64,000 nucleotides of DNA from Ruegeria arenilitoris (GCF_013035425.1 NZ_WQHX01000010.1:39449-103448), one strand, 5' to 3'. Numbered from the stretch's first letter, positions 25,652-34,549 are shown. The notes: a model not told the origin generated them from the letters alone. Numbers and translations: made by a program.

Positions 25652-27121
25652 TTATTGAAGTGCCGCGAGGCTTCGTGCTCTGTTTGGAGAAAGATCCAGC
25701 GTCGCCTGATAAGCGACCGCAGCTTCAACGGGCTTTCCTAGCACCATCAACATGTCCCCCAGAAGTTCTCGAGCCGGAAGTACGTGGCCGGGCGTAACCG
25801 GACTTTTGCCAATCTTATCCTCGAGATCGGCCGCGGCAGTCTGCTTGGCCACCGCAATTTCGGCGTCACCGTTGGCCAACTCAATCCAGGCTTCAACCGT
25901 CAAAATCTGCGCTTCGGTCAATTGCGCCCAGTAGCCCTGTCCGCGGTCTTCCATCGTGGCGTGCAGCGACTTAAGTTCAGCAACCGCGCTCTGCGCGTTG
26001 TTAACATCGCCACTACGGGCTGCGCCTATACCGATGGCGAACACCCGCATAGCAACGGTTTGCGGGAATTTCTCCCATGGAATGACCGGATGCATCTCCT
26101 CTGACAACGCTGCGGCGATCTCCCATTGTCCTTGCTCCAGAGGCAGCCGAACAGGCGCAGCCGCCAGTGCATAAGCGCTGCCGAAACTGACCTGATGGTT
26201 TTGGATTGCCAGCATTTCGCCGACGAGCCTTTCGGCTTCGTCCACATCGCCAAGTTGCAAATGGCCGTAAACCATATAGTCGATGGCATGCGCATAATGG
26301 CTTTGCACAACGTCTTTGGATTGTTCAAGAGCAGCTTCGGCCGATCGGCCATTCAGATCGATTGATTTTTCCCATTCCCCTGTCCGTGTGAAGATGTGGG
26401 CGGGCATATGCAGCGCATGTGGAGCGCTAGGAGCCGTTTTGTCATAAATCTTGGCATATGGCCTGCCTCGATCCTTCAGGGGCGGATTGTCATAAGCATG
26501 TATGGCGTAATGTATGACACCGGGATGTTCTGGTACCTTTTGGTGAAGTTCGTCGAGCGTGTCTCCCACCTGCGACTTCACTTTGATCCCGTCGGAGCCC
26601 CGCGGCGCGGTTGCAAGGCGCGCCAGCGATGCGAAAGCCGCAGCGTCTACGTCGTCGGAATGTTGGTCCGCCGCAGCGATTTGTGTCTCTGCCCACGAAG
26701 TAAGCTGAGCGCGGTAGCCTTCTTGGTTCGGGGCGTAGAAAGCAGCAGCAGCATCCATCATCGCTTGTTCAAGGGCGCTTTCGGTGGACATTGACGCGAG
26801 TTTTTCGGCTGCAGCAGACCCTCTCTCTGTTTCGGCTTCACTTGGAGTGCCGGGCCAAAGAGGATGAAAGTTCGACATCGCGATACCCCATTGCGCCATA
26901 GCACATGCTGGATCTGCCGCCGCTGCCATATTGAACGCTTCTTCGGCTTGAATATACATCATGTTGTGGATGAGGTTCAGGCCTTCATTGAATGCCTGAT
27001 CCGCTTTTTGGTTGCATGTCGTCTGGAAATTAGCCTCTGCTGAGACTGCGGGTACGAAAACAAAGAACGAGCTAATACAGGCGACAAGAGTATTGCGGGC
27101 TTTGGTATGCAAATGCTGCAT
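25652..27121 (-). CDS. Secreted tetratricopeptide-repeat protein
   Basis: The 489-residue protein has an N-terminal signal peptide (TLVACISSFFVFVPAVSAEA, cleavage near residue 29). TPR-like helix pairs follow: DQAFNEGLNLIHNMMYIQAE near the start and PARELLGDMLMVLGKPVEAA near the end. HAIHAYDNPPLKDRG and HALHMPAHIFTRTGEWEKSI lie in the middle, where clustered His and Asp could bind a metal. This pattern is common in uncharacterised periplasmic TPR proteins. It stands alone, with a 246-base upstream gap to the divergent deiodinase-like gene. Its function is unknown. Confidence 0.83.
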   Translation of the reverse strand: MQHLHTKARNTLVACISSFFVFVPAVSAEANFQTTCNQKADQAFNEGLNLIHNMMYIQAEEAFNMAAAADPACAMAQWGIAMSNFHPLWPGTPSEAETERGSAAAEKLASMSTESALEQAMMDAAAAFYAPNQEGYRAQLTSWAETQIAAADQHSDDVDAAAFASLARLATAPRGSDGIKVKSQVGDTLDELHQKVPEHPGVIHYAIHAYDNPPLKDRGRPYAKIYDKTAPSAPHALHMPAHIFTRTGEWEKSIDLNGRSAEAALEQSKDVVQSHYAHAIDYMVYGHLQLGDVDEAERLVGEMLAIQNHQVSFGSAYALAAAPVRLPLEQGQWEIAAALSEEMHPVIPWEKFPQTVAMRVFAIGIGAARSGDVNNAQSAVAELKSLHATMEDRGQGYWAQLTEAQILTVEAWIELANGDAEIAVAKQTAAADLEDKIGKSPVTPGHVLPARELLGDMLMVLGKPVEAAVAYQATLDLSPNRARSLAALQ

Positions 27122-27367
27122 AAATCGTCTCCAAAATTGCTATTGTTCGAAATTGTTTGAGCGTATGGCTCGGCTTCATAATACACAAAATTGTGCGATA
27201 TGTCCGAACTGCCATCTGGGCAGCGATGCGCTCTGTTTCGATCGGACATGTGCTTACGCCGCGCGACCGCTTTGTCCACCTGGCAGGCGCGACCGAAGTA
27301 CTTGGTAAACGACCGCTACAGACTTCTTGGCCACGCGTGGTAGGTTTGGCGTGTCGGAGGACGGACA
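27122..27367. other. Divergent control region at the repeat-orientation switch
   Basis: This gap between the secreted TPR gene (minus) and the deiodinase-like gene (plus) must hold both promoters. It is one of the few intergenic sites inside the 24.8-28.1 kb interval in which the dispersed repeats change orientation. A partly symmetrical AT-rich stretch (CATAATACACAAAATTGTGC, about 27176-27195) was compared with a dif site; the spacing between arms is wrong, so no dif is claimed. Confidence 0.3.
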
Positions 27368-28039
27368 ATGAGCAAAATTGCATTCGGTATGCGTGATCAG
27401 ATGGACAGCATGTCCGATGATGAATTCAAAGAAGCGATGAGCTTAAGTAAAGCTGATTTTCTTGACTATCTGGATAAAGCAGCCGCAGGTGAAGAGAGGT
27501 GCCAAGCCAACGTGGGCGAACCGGCTCCAGACTTTTTGGCGCACGTTTTGAGTGAGGATGGTGACGTTTCATCCGACTTACTGAAACTATCCGATCTTCG
27601 TGATGCGCCTGTCTCGTTGATTTTCGGGAGCTACACATGTCCCATATTTCGTCGGCAATCCGAGCATATGAAGCAGTTGATTGGCGAATTCGAAAATTCA
27701 GTTCAGTTCGTCTTCGTTTACACGCTGGAAGCGCATCCGACAGACGGATGGAATACAAACTCAAATCGTGCCGACGAAATAATGTACGCGCAACCAAAAG
27801 ATGTGAAAGAGCGTGCCAAGGTGGCCCATGATTGGCGAAAAGCCTACAGCTTTCACAGCCAAATTGTTCTGGATTGGCCAGACAATCGGATAAATGACGA
27901 TTATGCCGGAGCACCAGAGCGCTTGTATGTCCTCGACGCCAAGGGGATCGTGACCTTTAAATCCGAACAAGGCCCATATCACGATAACCACCTTGAGGAT
28001 TGGGCGGCGGCATTAAGAAACGCCACGACAAGCCCTTAG
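27368..28039 (+). CDS. Iodothyronine deiodinase-like / thioredoxin-fold protein (Cys form)
   Basis: ATG at 27368 follows GGAGG at seven bases. In the 223-residue protein, VGEPAPDFLAHVL opens a thioredoxin-like domain (about 48 onward). LIFGSYTCPIFRRQ (about 84-97) aligns with the active-site block of the deiodinase family, in which vertebrate enzymes carry selenocysteine; the codon here is TGC (Cys). EAHPTDGW (about 122-129) matches another deiodinase hallmark. No signal peptide is seen. Bacterial members are uncharacterised or thought to be dehalogenases or peroxiredoxin-like reductases, so thyroid-hormone activity should not be assumed. Confidence 0.78.
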   Translation: MSKIAFGMRDQMDSMSDDEFKEAMSLSKADFLDYLDKAAAGEERCQANVGEPAPDFLAHVLSEDGDVSSDLLKLSDLRDAPVSLIFGSYTCPIFRRQSEHMKQLIGEFENSVQFVFVYTLEAHPTDGWNTNSNRADEIMYAQPKDVKERAKVAHDWRKAYSFHSQIVLDWPDNRINDDYAGAPERLYVLDAKGIVTFKSEQGPYHDNHLEDWAAALRNATTSP

Positions 28040-28071
28040 CATATCCAGCGGCTTAGGTTGTGGGGAACCAC

Positions 28072-28091
28072 CACTTCGAGCCCGGAGCGGA
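28072..28091 (+). repeat. Dispersed intergenic repeat, degenerate copy (first in GAGCCC orientation)
   Basis: CACTTCGAGCCCGGAGCGGA keeps the core centre CTTCGAGCCC and the GCGGA end but lacks the long flanking part. It lies between the deiodinase-like and GNAT genes and, if accepted, narrows the orientation switch to 24.78-28.07 kb. Confidence 0.5.
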
Positions 28092-28174
28092 TGTTCTCAG
28101 CGGTGCCCCGCACGTCCCAGTGATTGACCTCAAGGAGATTTTTGCAGGAGAGTCTTGGCGAGGAGGATAAAACG

Positions 28175-28993
28175 GTGGAAGCCATTCTAAATCGCACGGG
28201 GTTCCGTGTACGGCCAAGCTTGGCGGCGGATCGTATGGACATTGCGACGCACATTTTCGGGGATGTGGAGGTTTCCAAGACGCTCGTACACAATGTTTCG
28301 ACGCAGGATGGCGTATTGGTGGCGACAGATGCCTGGGTTGACACCCTCGCCGTCGACGGGAAGCAGAACACCGGAAATGCTGAACACATTGGTCTGTGGA
28401 CTATCCGTGACGAGGCCGATGAGGGGAAATTTGTAGGAATACGCGGCGTATTCGTTGCACCGGGGTTGCCGCACAACTCGGTCGCGACATTTGTGGCCGT
28501 CGCCCGACCCTACTGGGGAAAAGGTGTATCTAGTGGTTCATCCCGATTACTATGTAGGCATGTGTTTGAAAAATCAGACGCTGATGCGATCTACACCCGA
28601 GTATGGCCCAAGCTGAACCCCGCCAGCGATGCCGTTCAGAGCCGATTGGGGTTTATGCCTGCGGAGAGGCACACGCTCAGGGACACCTTCGGCGAACAAC
28701 GAATGCGGGAAGTCCTGGAGTTTGATCTTTGGCGGGCATCGCACCTGGAAAACGAAAAGTCCGCCGAAACGCTGCGGCAGGTGTCGATAAGAGTAGGGCA
28801 GCTCGCGGCTGAGGACTTGTTGGAGGTGCCGGAAGCTGAACAGCGTATCTTGACCGCGCTACCAGTTCGTCTGGCGAAATCTGATGATGTCCGAGGCAAG
28901 ATAGCTGAGGATGTAAAGCTTGGTTTTGAAAACCCTGCTTGGGCAAGCTATCGGATGTCACGAGCTGATTGGGTGACGCTGGACCATCTTTAA
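28175..28993 (+). CDS. GNAT-like N-acetyltransferase
   Basis: GTG at 28175 is favoured: GGAGG lies nine bases upstream, whereas an upstream TTG (28124) gives 17 residues of no apparent structure. The 272-residue protein contains GIRGVFVAPGLPHNSVATFV (about 87-106), WGKGVSSGSSRLLCRHVFE (about 114-132) and QSRLGFMPAERH (about 156-167), which fit the acetyl-CoA-binding core and final strand of GNAT proteins. Residues 180-272 form a C-terminal helical extension I do not recognise. Neither a substrate nor a partner is evident. Confidence 0.68.
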   Translation: MEAILNRTGFRVRPSLAADRMDIATHIFGDVEVSKTLVHNVSTQDGVLVATDAWVDTLAVDGKQNTGNAEHIGLWTIRDEADEGKFVGIRGVFVAPGLPHNSVATFVAVARPYWGKGVSSGSSRLLCRHVFEKSDADAIYTRVWPKLNPASDAVQSRLGFMPAERHTLRDTFGEQRMREVLEFDLWRASHLENEKSAETLRQVSIRVGQLAAEDLLEVPEAEQRILTALPVRLAKSDDVRGKIAEDVKLGFENPAWASYRMSRADWVTLDHL

Positions 28994-29016
28994 AAGTCCG
29001 TTTTGTGGAAGTGTCC

Positions 29017-29081
29017 TTTGTCCGCACAGCAGACATCCACTGAATTCTGCTGAATGGCCGCGTTGAGCCCTTTGCAGACGT
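29017..29081 (+). repeat. Dispersed intergenic repeat, copy 10 (long form)
   Basis: TTTGTCCGCACAGCAGACAT, then CCACTGAATTCTGCTGAATG, then GCCGCGTTGAGCCCTTTGCA. It is the reverse complement of copy 3 over most of its length, which defines the long unit of about 65 bases. It lies in the gap before the DUF427 gene. Confidence 0.8.
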
Positions 29082-29212
29082 GCTCTTTCGGCTCTGTTCC
29101 TCTCCCAAAGGTATGGAATGCGGTCCTTCAAACCCGAGATTCTAGATTACTTCTGAACTTGCACTAGCTCACTTGCAGTAAGTCTCATGACGCCTACCGT
29201 AGTTGGTTCTCA

Positions 29213-29686
29213 ATGACATTTCTCAAGATCGAAAACGTTCAGGACTATCCGCGACCTCCAGTGTTGGAACCAGTGCATCAGCCCATTCGTGTCGAGTTTG
29301 GCGGTGAAACAATCGTAAAAACCGACAATACATTTCGGGTACTCGAAACCCACCACGCCCCAACTTACTACATCCCCAAGGATGCCGTTGATGCCATTCT
29401 GATCCAGGCCGCTGGTCGATCATACTGCGAGTGGAAAGGCGTCGCGACTTACTGGGACGTTCAGAGCGGGGCAGTCAAGGCCACAAAAGCTGCATGGAGT
29501 TACGCGGCACCAACCAAGGGTTTTGAGCAAATAAAGGGCTACATCGCCTTTTACGCCGGGCTTATGGACGCTTGTTTTGTTGGCGAGCATCGAGTGATTC
29601 CGCAACGTGGGGGCTTTTACGGAGGCTGGATCACTGAAAATTTGAATGGTCAAATTAAGGGTGCTCCTGGCACGAAGCTTTGGTGA
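29213..29686 (+). CDS. DUF427 domain protein
   Basis: The 157-residue protein matches the DUF427 family: HQPIRVEFGGETI (about 23-35), VLETHHAPTYYIPKDAV (about 44-60), SYCEWKGVATYWDV (about 69-82) and AWSYAAP (about 93-99), with a long C-terminal tail ending ITENLNGQIKG. The family is a small beta-rich fold of unknown biochemical role. Only six bases separate it from the ABC1-type kinase gene, so they form an operon. Its start is ATG with no strong ribosome site. Confidence 0.84.
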   Translation: MTFLKIENVQDYPRPPVLEPVHQPIRVEFGGETIVKTDNTFRVLETHHAPTYYIPKDAVDAILIQAAGRSYCEWKGVATYWDVQSGAVKATKAAWSYAAPTKGFEQIKGYIAFYAGLMDACFVGEHRVIPQRGGFYGGWITENLNGQIKGAPGTKLW

Positions 29687-29692
29687 GAATTA

Positions 29693-31012
29693 GTGACCGA
29701 CCCTAAACCCTCGTCCAACCCTTTGGCCGTTCCTACAGGGCGTTTGGCCCGTATTGCCAGTTTGAGCAGTATGACGGCAGGCATTGCTGGGAACGTTGCA
29801 GCGAGCGCCCTACGGGAGATTGGTCGCGGGACGCGACCAGATATGCGTGGTTTGTTAATGACACCGGGTAACGTGACACGGATCGCGGATCAACTTGCGC
29901 GGATGCGAGGGGCCGCAATGAAGGTGGGCCAGCTGATTTCTATGGATGGAGGTGAGGTTCTGCCACCTGAGCTCGCTGACATCATGGCGCGTTTGCGAGA
30001 TCAGGCAAATTTCATGCCTCCAAAACAATTGCGAGACGTTTTGAACCGAAACTGGGGGCAAGGCTGGCTAAAGTCGTTTCAGAGTTTCAATGTTAGGCCG
30101 ATAGCGGCGGCGAGTATTGGGCAAGTCCATCGCGCAACCCTAAGAGATGGGCGTGATGTGGCGATAAAAGTCCAGTATCCTGGCGTCGCTCGCAGTATCG
30201 ACAGCGATATTGCCAACGTGGCTGCTTTGGTTCGGATGTCGGGTTTGCTCCCCAAAAACTTTGATCTTGGTTCATACATCCAAGAGGCGCGCTGTCAATT
30301 ACATGAAGAAACGGATTATGAACGCGAGGGCCAGCACCTACGCCATTTTTCTGAACTATTGCAGGGTGACGAAGCGTTTGAAATTCCGCAGTTCTATCCA
30401 GATTGGAGCACATCAGAAGTTCTAACGATGTCATTTCTGGAAGGTCGCCCCATCGAGACAGTGAGTGATGCGACCAAAGAGGAACGCAGTCGAGTGGCCA
30501 AGGTCTTGGTTGATCTCACGCTGCGCGAGATTTTCGAGTTCTGTATCATGCAAAGCGATCCAAACTTTGCCAATTTCCGTTACAATCCGGCCAATGGGAA
30601 GATCAGTCTGTTGGATTTTGGCGCGGCCCGCACACTGCAATCATCTGCAATTAAGGGGTATGTACAAATTTTGCGTGCGGGTTTGCTTGAAGATGACAGA
30701 GGCCTTCGCAAGGCTGCCATCCAACTAAAATTCATTGAAGGTGATGGTCCATTCGACGACCGTATCCTCGGAATGATCCGCAGCGTTTTTGGTGCAATCC
30801 TATCTGCGGATGAATTTGACTTCTCAGACCGAAGGCTTTCCAAACACCTCAACAAAGAGGGCATGGCCTTGGCCGAGGCCAAGTACATCCCGCCCCAGGT
30901 GCCAATGGACATTCTTTACCTTCAGCGAAAAATCGGAGGGATGTTCTTACTGGCCACTCGTTTGAACGCGTCGGTGCCTGTGAAGACGCTTCTTGCAAAG
31001 TACGTCATCTGA
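29693..31012 (+). CDS. ABC1/UbiB-family atypical kinase
   Basis: GTG at 29693 starts a 439-residue protein. The family's KxGQ motif is present as AAMKVGQLISMDGGEVLPPE (about 74-93). It is followed by the Ala-rich nucleotide loop AAASIGQVHRA (about 138-148), the conserved Lys in VAIKVQYPG, the catalytic-loop equivalent SDPNFANFR (about 289-297) and the metal-binding LLDFGAAR (about 307-314). ABC1 proteins support quinone biosynthesis or lipid handling. This copy lacks the two C-terminal membrane helices of UbiB proper, so it is a soluble ABC1 paralogue. It is cotranscribed with DUF427 and convergent with the DCC gene. Confidence 0.87.
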   Translation: MTDPKPSSNPLAVPTGRLARIASLSSMTAGIAGNVAASALREIGRGTRPDMRGLLMTPGNVTRIADQLARMRGAAMKVGQLISMDGGEVLPPELADIMARLRDQANFMPPKQLRDVLNRNWGQGWLKSFQSFNVRPIAAASIGQVHRATLRDGRDVAIKVQYPGVARSIDSDIANVAALVRMSGLLPKNFDLGSYIQEARCQLHEETDYEREGQHLRHFSELLQGDEAFEIPQFYPDWSTSEVLTMSFLEGRPIETVSDATKEERSRVAKVLVDLTLREIFEFCIMQSDPNFANFRYNPANGKISLLDFGAARTLQSSAIKGYVQILRAGLLEDDRGLRKAAIQLKFIEGDGPFDDRILGMIRSVFGAILSADEFDFSDRRLSKHLNKEGMALAEAKYIPPQVPMDILYLQRKIGGMFLLATRLNASVPVKTLLAKYVI

Positions 31013-31083
31013 ATGGTCACCATTCTCCTTAACCCTGTTGAACGGCCAGATCAGACATTTGAAATGGCTTTCGTCAGGGCGGA

Positions 31084-31536
31084 TCATGTCAACGTATCTG
31101 TATGGTTGACTGGCTTCACCCCGATCCAACACGCGATCCGCGAAAGTGTCGGTCTAATAGGCAGGAAGCCCCGATATGCAAGCTCCAGCAGAGGCATGGC
31201 ACCCGGCAAACGCGCCACACGTGCCAACCAACGCCATTTGGGCAGAGCGTCCCAGAGTTCCACGAACCCGCGCGCACCAGATACCAGTTCTCCATCTGAT
31301 CGACGCACATGGAACCGGCTCATCGCATCCTGCCGCGTTAGATCATCACTAACGCGAACACCTGCTTTTGAGACGTCGAGAAAATGCAACCGATCAGCGC
31401 CTTCGCAAGAGGCGTAGTGACCAATCTCAACAGAGCAAAGCGGACAAGATCCGTCGTAGTAAACCGTAGTGCCGTATTGATTGACTTCGGCTTCAACCAA
31501 TTTGACCGCAGCGACAGCCTTGTCCGTTTTATGCAC
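31084..31536 (-). CDS. DCC-family thiol-disulfide oxidoreductase (DUF393)
   Basis: The 150-residue protein has the defining motif of the family near the N-terminus, YDGSCPLCSVEIGHY (about 28-42), with the CxxC pair expected of a thiol-disulfide-active site, and HFLDVSKAG and WDALPKWRWLARVA further on. No signal peptide is evident. It converges with the ABC1/DUF427 operon, 72 bases from its end. DCC, DUF427 and ABC1-like genes also occur together in other alphaproteobacteria as I remember it, but that was not checked here. Confidence 0.85.
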   Translation of the reverse strand: MHKTDKAVAAVKLVEAEVNQYGTTVYYDGSCPLCSVEIGHYASCEGADRLHFLDVSKAGVRVSDDLTRQDAMSRFHVRRSDGELVSGARGFVELWDALPKWRWLARVARLPGAMPLLELAYRGFLPIRPTLSRIACWIGVKPVNHTDTLT

Positions 31537-31944
31537 TTTGTTTTACCTCATTCGTGGAGCCTCGCCCGCCTACTGTAAGAGCTAGCGCACAATACGAAGA
31601 AACGAGGGTGCAGCCGGGGAAAACAGATGCGGTATGAGGCCGCAACTTGGGATACAGTTGGCCAAGTTTAACGGCGGGTTTGTCAGCAACTCGGAAGTAG
31701 GTCCTGTTCAAATCGACGTCCGGTTCCCGCATAAGCGGTCAGTGGGGCGTCAAAGCAGACGTTGCCGCGCGCCGACTTGTATTGAGCGTCCGATTTCAGC
31801 CGCTTTGTGGACAGCCGACAAAAATGCTCAGGTGACTGCGTTGAGCCCAAAGCAGTATTGGTTTAGGATTTGCCAGTCCTACGATTGCGTAGGGTTCAAC
31901 ATTTTAACTGTTGAATTAGGCGTATCCGACTGCGACAGTTTCTT
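31537..31944. other. Gap before the third cyclase/TPR gene
   Basis: This 408-base stretch contains repeat copy 11 at about 31831 and possibly a degenerate relative at about 31775-31810. A 67-codon minus-strand frame (31529-31732) overlaps the start of the DCC gene and has no recognisable motif, so I do not call it. No terminator or operator was found. Confidence 0.4.
31831..31854 (+). repeat. Dispersed intergenic repeat, copy 11
   Basis: GGTGACTGCGTTGAGCCCAA is followed by AGCAG, a core half in GAGCCC orientation about 90 bases upstream of the cyclase/TPR start. Confidence 0.7.
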
Positions 31945-33708
31945 ATGCAACGTCGACTTACCACCATCGTTGCCGCCGATTTGGCGGAATACTCTCGTCT
32001 GATGGCTTTCGATGAAGAAGGCGTTATCCGGCGTTTGCGCGCAACACGGAGCGACGTGATTAACCCGGCGGTGGCCGAAGCCAACGGGCGGATCATCAAG
32101 ACGATGGGCGATGGCATCTTGGTCGAATACCCCTCGCCGGTCGAAGCCATGCGATCGGTGATTTCAGTCCAGGAACAGATGGTGGCGCGTGAAACCGGCC
32201 CCGCTGACCAGCGCCTGCGCTTTCGCGTCGGCATAAATGTAGGCGACGTTGTCGAAGACGGCGATGACATCCTCGGCGACGGCGTCAACGTGGCGGCACG
32301 GTTGGAAAGCCTCGCGCCGCCGGGCGGGATTTGCATCTCGCGCAGCGTCCATGACCAGCTTCGTGGTAAGATTGATGCCCCCATGACCGAACTTGGCCTG
32401 CAAATGGTCAAGAACATCCCGGAACCGGTCGAGGTTTGGCGGGTCGAGATCAATGGCGTTAATGCGCCAGTGCAGGAAGAAAAAACCGAGCGCCCCTCGA
32501 TTGCCGTTCTGCCATTCGACAACATGTCTTCGGATCCCGAACAGGAGTTTTTCGCCGACGGAATCGTCGAAGACGTGATTACCGAACTCAGTCGGTTCCG
32601 AAACCTATTTGTCATCGCCCGGAACTCGACCTTTGTTTACAAGGGCACCGCGACCGATATCAGGCAAGTCGCGCGCGAATTGGGCGTGCGCTATGTCGTC
32701 GAAGGCTCCGTACGGCGTGGGGGCAACCGGGTGCGCCTGACCGCCCAGTTAATCGAGGCGGAAACCGGATCCCATGTCTGGGCCGATAAATGGGACCGCA
32801 CTCTAGATGATCTCTTTGCTGTTCAGGACGAGTTGACCGCTGCCATCGTCACGGCTGTCGAACCTGAACTGGGTGCCCACGAACGCACGTTGGCGCGTAG
32901 GAAACCCTCTGAGAGCCTCACAGCATGGGAAATGTGCCAAAGAGGGATTTCCGAACAAGTGAAATTCACGCCCGAGGCGATAGACACCGCCGACACCTTT
33001 TTCCGGAAAGCAATTGAGAGCGACACTACCTTTGCCGATCCGCATGTGATGTTGGCGCGCAATGGGTGGGTGCGCCTTGGATCAGGGTGGAGCAAGGATC
33101 CCGCGTCGGAACTCAAGAACGCGATTGACAGCGTGAAACGCGGATTGGAGTTGGACGACCGACAGGAAGTGGCGCATCTCGTACTGGGTGTCTTGCTGGC
33201 AATGGCGGGAGAGCCGCGCGATGGATCGGTCTCGGTGAACCGCGCCCTTGCGCTTAATCCAAACAATGTTCAGTGCCACTATGCGATGTGCATGGTAAGC
33301 TTGTTCGATCCCGCCACGGATGGGGACCTGATGCTCAAAAGCGCGCAGGAATGCCTCAAGCTGAACCCCAAGGATCCGCGGGCCACAATGTACCATTTTT
33401 TTTCCGCCTTGGGGCGCTGGGTCGAAAACGGGCTGGTCCCTGATGACGCCTATATTGCAGACATGGAAGCGGCGTGCGGGTACACAAATGCGCCTTGGTT
33501 CGTATTTATGATCTGCGCGGTGGGTTGTGTGCGAATGGGATTCACAGATCGTGCGAAAAAGCATCTTTCGGCAGCGCTGCAGCGACGTCCGGAGCTGACA
33601 AAAGACAATTACAGGGACGCGTTTCTTCAGCCAAGCTGGCCGGAATGGTATGAGAACGATCTCGATGCGCTTGAGACACTTGTCGAATTAGGATTGCCTC
33701 GCGACTAA
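31945..33708 (+). CDS. Class III adenylate cyclase with TolB-N-like and TPR domains
   Basis: The 587-residue protein has the cyclase domain at about 1-170: AADLAEYSRLMAFDEEG (first Asp), GRIIKTMGDGILVEYPSPVE (Lys and second Asp) and GDGVNVAARLESLAPPGG (Asp, Asn and Arg). The base-reading Lys is present, unlike in the cyclases at 16.4 and 54.5 kb. Residues about 180-310 (SIAVLPFDNMSSDPEQEFFA ... EGSVRRGGNRVRL) are the TolB-N-like domain, and about 320-580 are TPR helices. The base composition appears more GC-rich than its neighbours, which may point to a different origin or slower decay (visual impression only). Confidence 0.89.
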   Translation: MQRRLTTIVAADLAEYSRLMAFDEEGVIRRLRATRSDVINPAVAEANGRIIKTMGDGILVEYPSPVEAMRSVISVQEQMVARETGPADQRLRFRVGINVGDVVEDGDDILGDGVNVAARLESLAPPGGICISRSVHDQLRGKIDAPMTELGLQMVKNIPEPVEVWRVEINGVNAPVQEEKTERPSIAVLPFDNMSSDPEQEFFADGIVEDVITELSRFRNLFVIARNSTFVYKGTATDIRQVARELGVRYVVEGSVRRGGNRVRLTAQLIEAETGSHVWADKWDRTLDDLFAVQDELTAAIVTAVEPELGAHERTLARRKPSESLTAWEMCQRGISEQVKFTPEAIDTADTFFRKAIESDTTFADPHVMLARNGWVRLGSGWSKDPASELKNAIDSVKRGLELDDRQEVAHLVLGVLLAMAGEPRDGSVSVNRALALNPNNVQCHYAMCMVSLFDPATDGDLMLKSAQECLKLNPKDPRATMYHFFSALGRWVENGLVPDDAYIADMEAACGYTNAPWFVFMICAVGCVRMGFTDRAKKHLSAALQRRPELTKDNYRDAFLQPSWPEWYENDLDALETLVELGLPRD

Positions 33709-33717
33709 TGCAGCTAT

Positions 33718-33780
33718 GTCCGCAAGGCAGAAATTCACTGAATGTACCCGAATGACCGTTCCGAGCCCAAAGCGGGCGTT
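33718..33780 (+). repeat. Dispersed intergenic repeat, copy 12 (long form)
   Basis: GTCCGCAAGGCAGAAATTCA, CTGAATGTACCCGAATGACC, then GTTCCGAGCCCAAAGCGGGC. Both the long flank and the core are present. It begins within ten bases of the cyclase stop and ends before the convergent TetR gene. Confidence 0.82.
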
Positions 33781-33834
33781 GATCAAGTTAAGACATACGG
33801 CCTCAATTTAGTTGAAGCTTGTTTAGCTTCAGCA

Positions 33835-34431
33835 CTAAAGTTCCGGTTCGTCGGCTTTACCGTGCACCAGAAGCGTCAGTCTAATGCTTCGAAGCCGAAA
33901 GCGTTCTTTCGCAGAAAGCTCTGAAAAAAGCTCTCGTTCACCAACCTGATAGGCGACGAATGTCCGGACTCGCATCTCCAATTGCTCGCCCTCGAACCCA
34001 ATCGCCCGAAACAGACCGCGAATGTGCTCAAGCCTTTTGTTCATCTCTTTCCGCCAGACACGACGAACCTTTGGATCCTGTCGTGCCCACTGGCGGATCG
34101 CATTGTCGTATCGGCTGAGATCGGCCTGGTCTACGACGTCGGCAACGATTGCGAGCTTCTCAACAGGTGAAGCCTCAGCAAATCGTCGCTCTCGAAGGAA
34201 AGGAGTACCATCAAGCTGTAGCCAATAGTCCAGCAAGGCCTTGTGAAGATCGGTCCTGTCACGAAAGTGATAATAGAAACCGCTTTTGGCCACATTCAAC
34301 TTATCGGCAAGGCGTTCGACACGGACTGCTTCAATTCCTCCGGCCCGAAGTAGGTCGAGCGCGGCGTTTAACCAGTCTTGCTTGCTGACACGCTTTTTTA
34401 CCAAAACACTATTGCCTTTGATCTGTATCAA
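33835..34431 (-). CDS. TetR-family transcriptional regulator
   Basis: The 198-residue frame opens with TTG at 34431, but GTG at 34407 (residue 9) has AAAGG five bases upstream and is an equally good start. The N-terminal helix-turn-helix reads QDWLNAALDLLRAGGIEAVR, VERLADKLNVAKSGFYYHFR and DRTDLHKALLDYW, typical of TetR regulators. The C-terminal ligand domain has no recognisable motif. It is divergent from the arylsulfatase, 118 bases away, with a 34-base nested palindrome between them. It is therefore the likely repressor of the sulfatase and of itself. Confidence 0.87.
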   Translation of the reverse strand: MIQIKGNSVLVKKRVSKQDWLNAALDLLRAGGIEAVRVERLADKLNVAKSGFYYHFRDRTDLHKALLDYWLQLDGTPFLRERRFAEASPVEKLAIVADVVDQADLSRYDNAIRQWARQDPKVRRVWRKEMNKRLEHIRGLFRAIGFEGEQLEMRVRTFVAYQVGERELFSELSAKERFRLRSIRLTLLVHGKADEPEL

Positions 34432-34469
34432 ATTCAGCAGTTATTTTAACCATCTACTATATTTAGCTA

Positions 34470-34503
34470 TACGGAACTGTCTATATAAATAGACGTCGCC
34501 GTA
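34470..34503. promoter_or_regulatory. Nested palindrome, probable TetR operator
   Basis: TACGG (34470-34474) pairs with CCGTA (34499-34503), and inside it GTCTAT (34479-34484) pairs with ATAGAC (34489-34494) around ATAA. The symmetric site sits between the divergent TetR and arylsulfatase genes and includes TATAAA, which could be a -10 box. Such a position suits repression by the adjacent TetR protein. Binding is inferred. Confidence 0.6.
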
Positions 34504-34549
34504 CAGTATTCTTTGCAAGCTTGTATGCAAATTTGAAGGGGGGGAGACT

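Noticed and set aside
27170..27200. AT-rich partly symmetric sequence in the orientation-switch interval, considered as a dif site
   Set aside because: The half-sites are about nine bases apart, not the six-base spacer of dif, and the arms match XerC/XerD sites poorly.
27635..27660. Possible selenocysteine at the deiodinase-like active site
   Set aside because: The codon is TGC, an ordinary Cys; no in-frame TGA is present.
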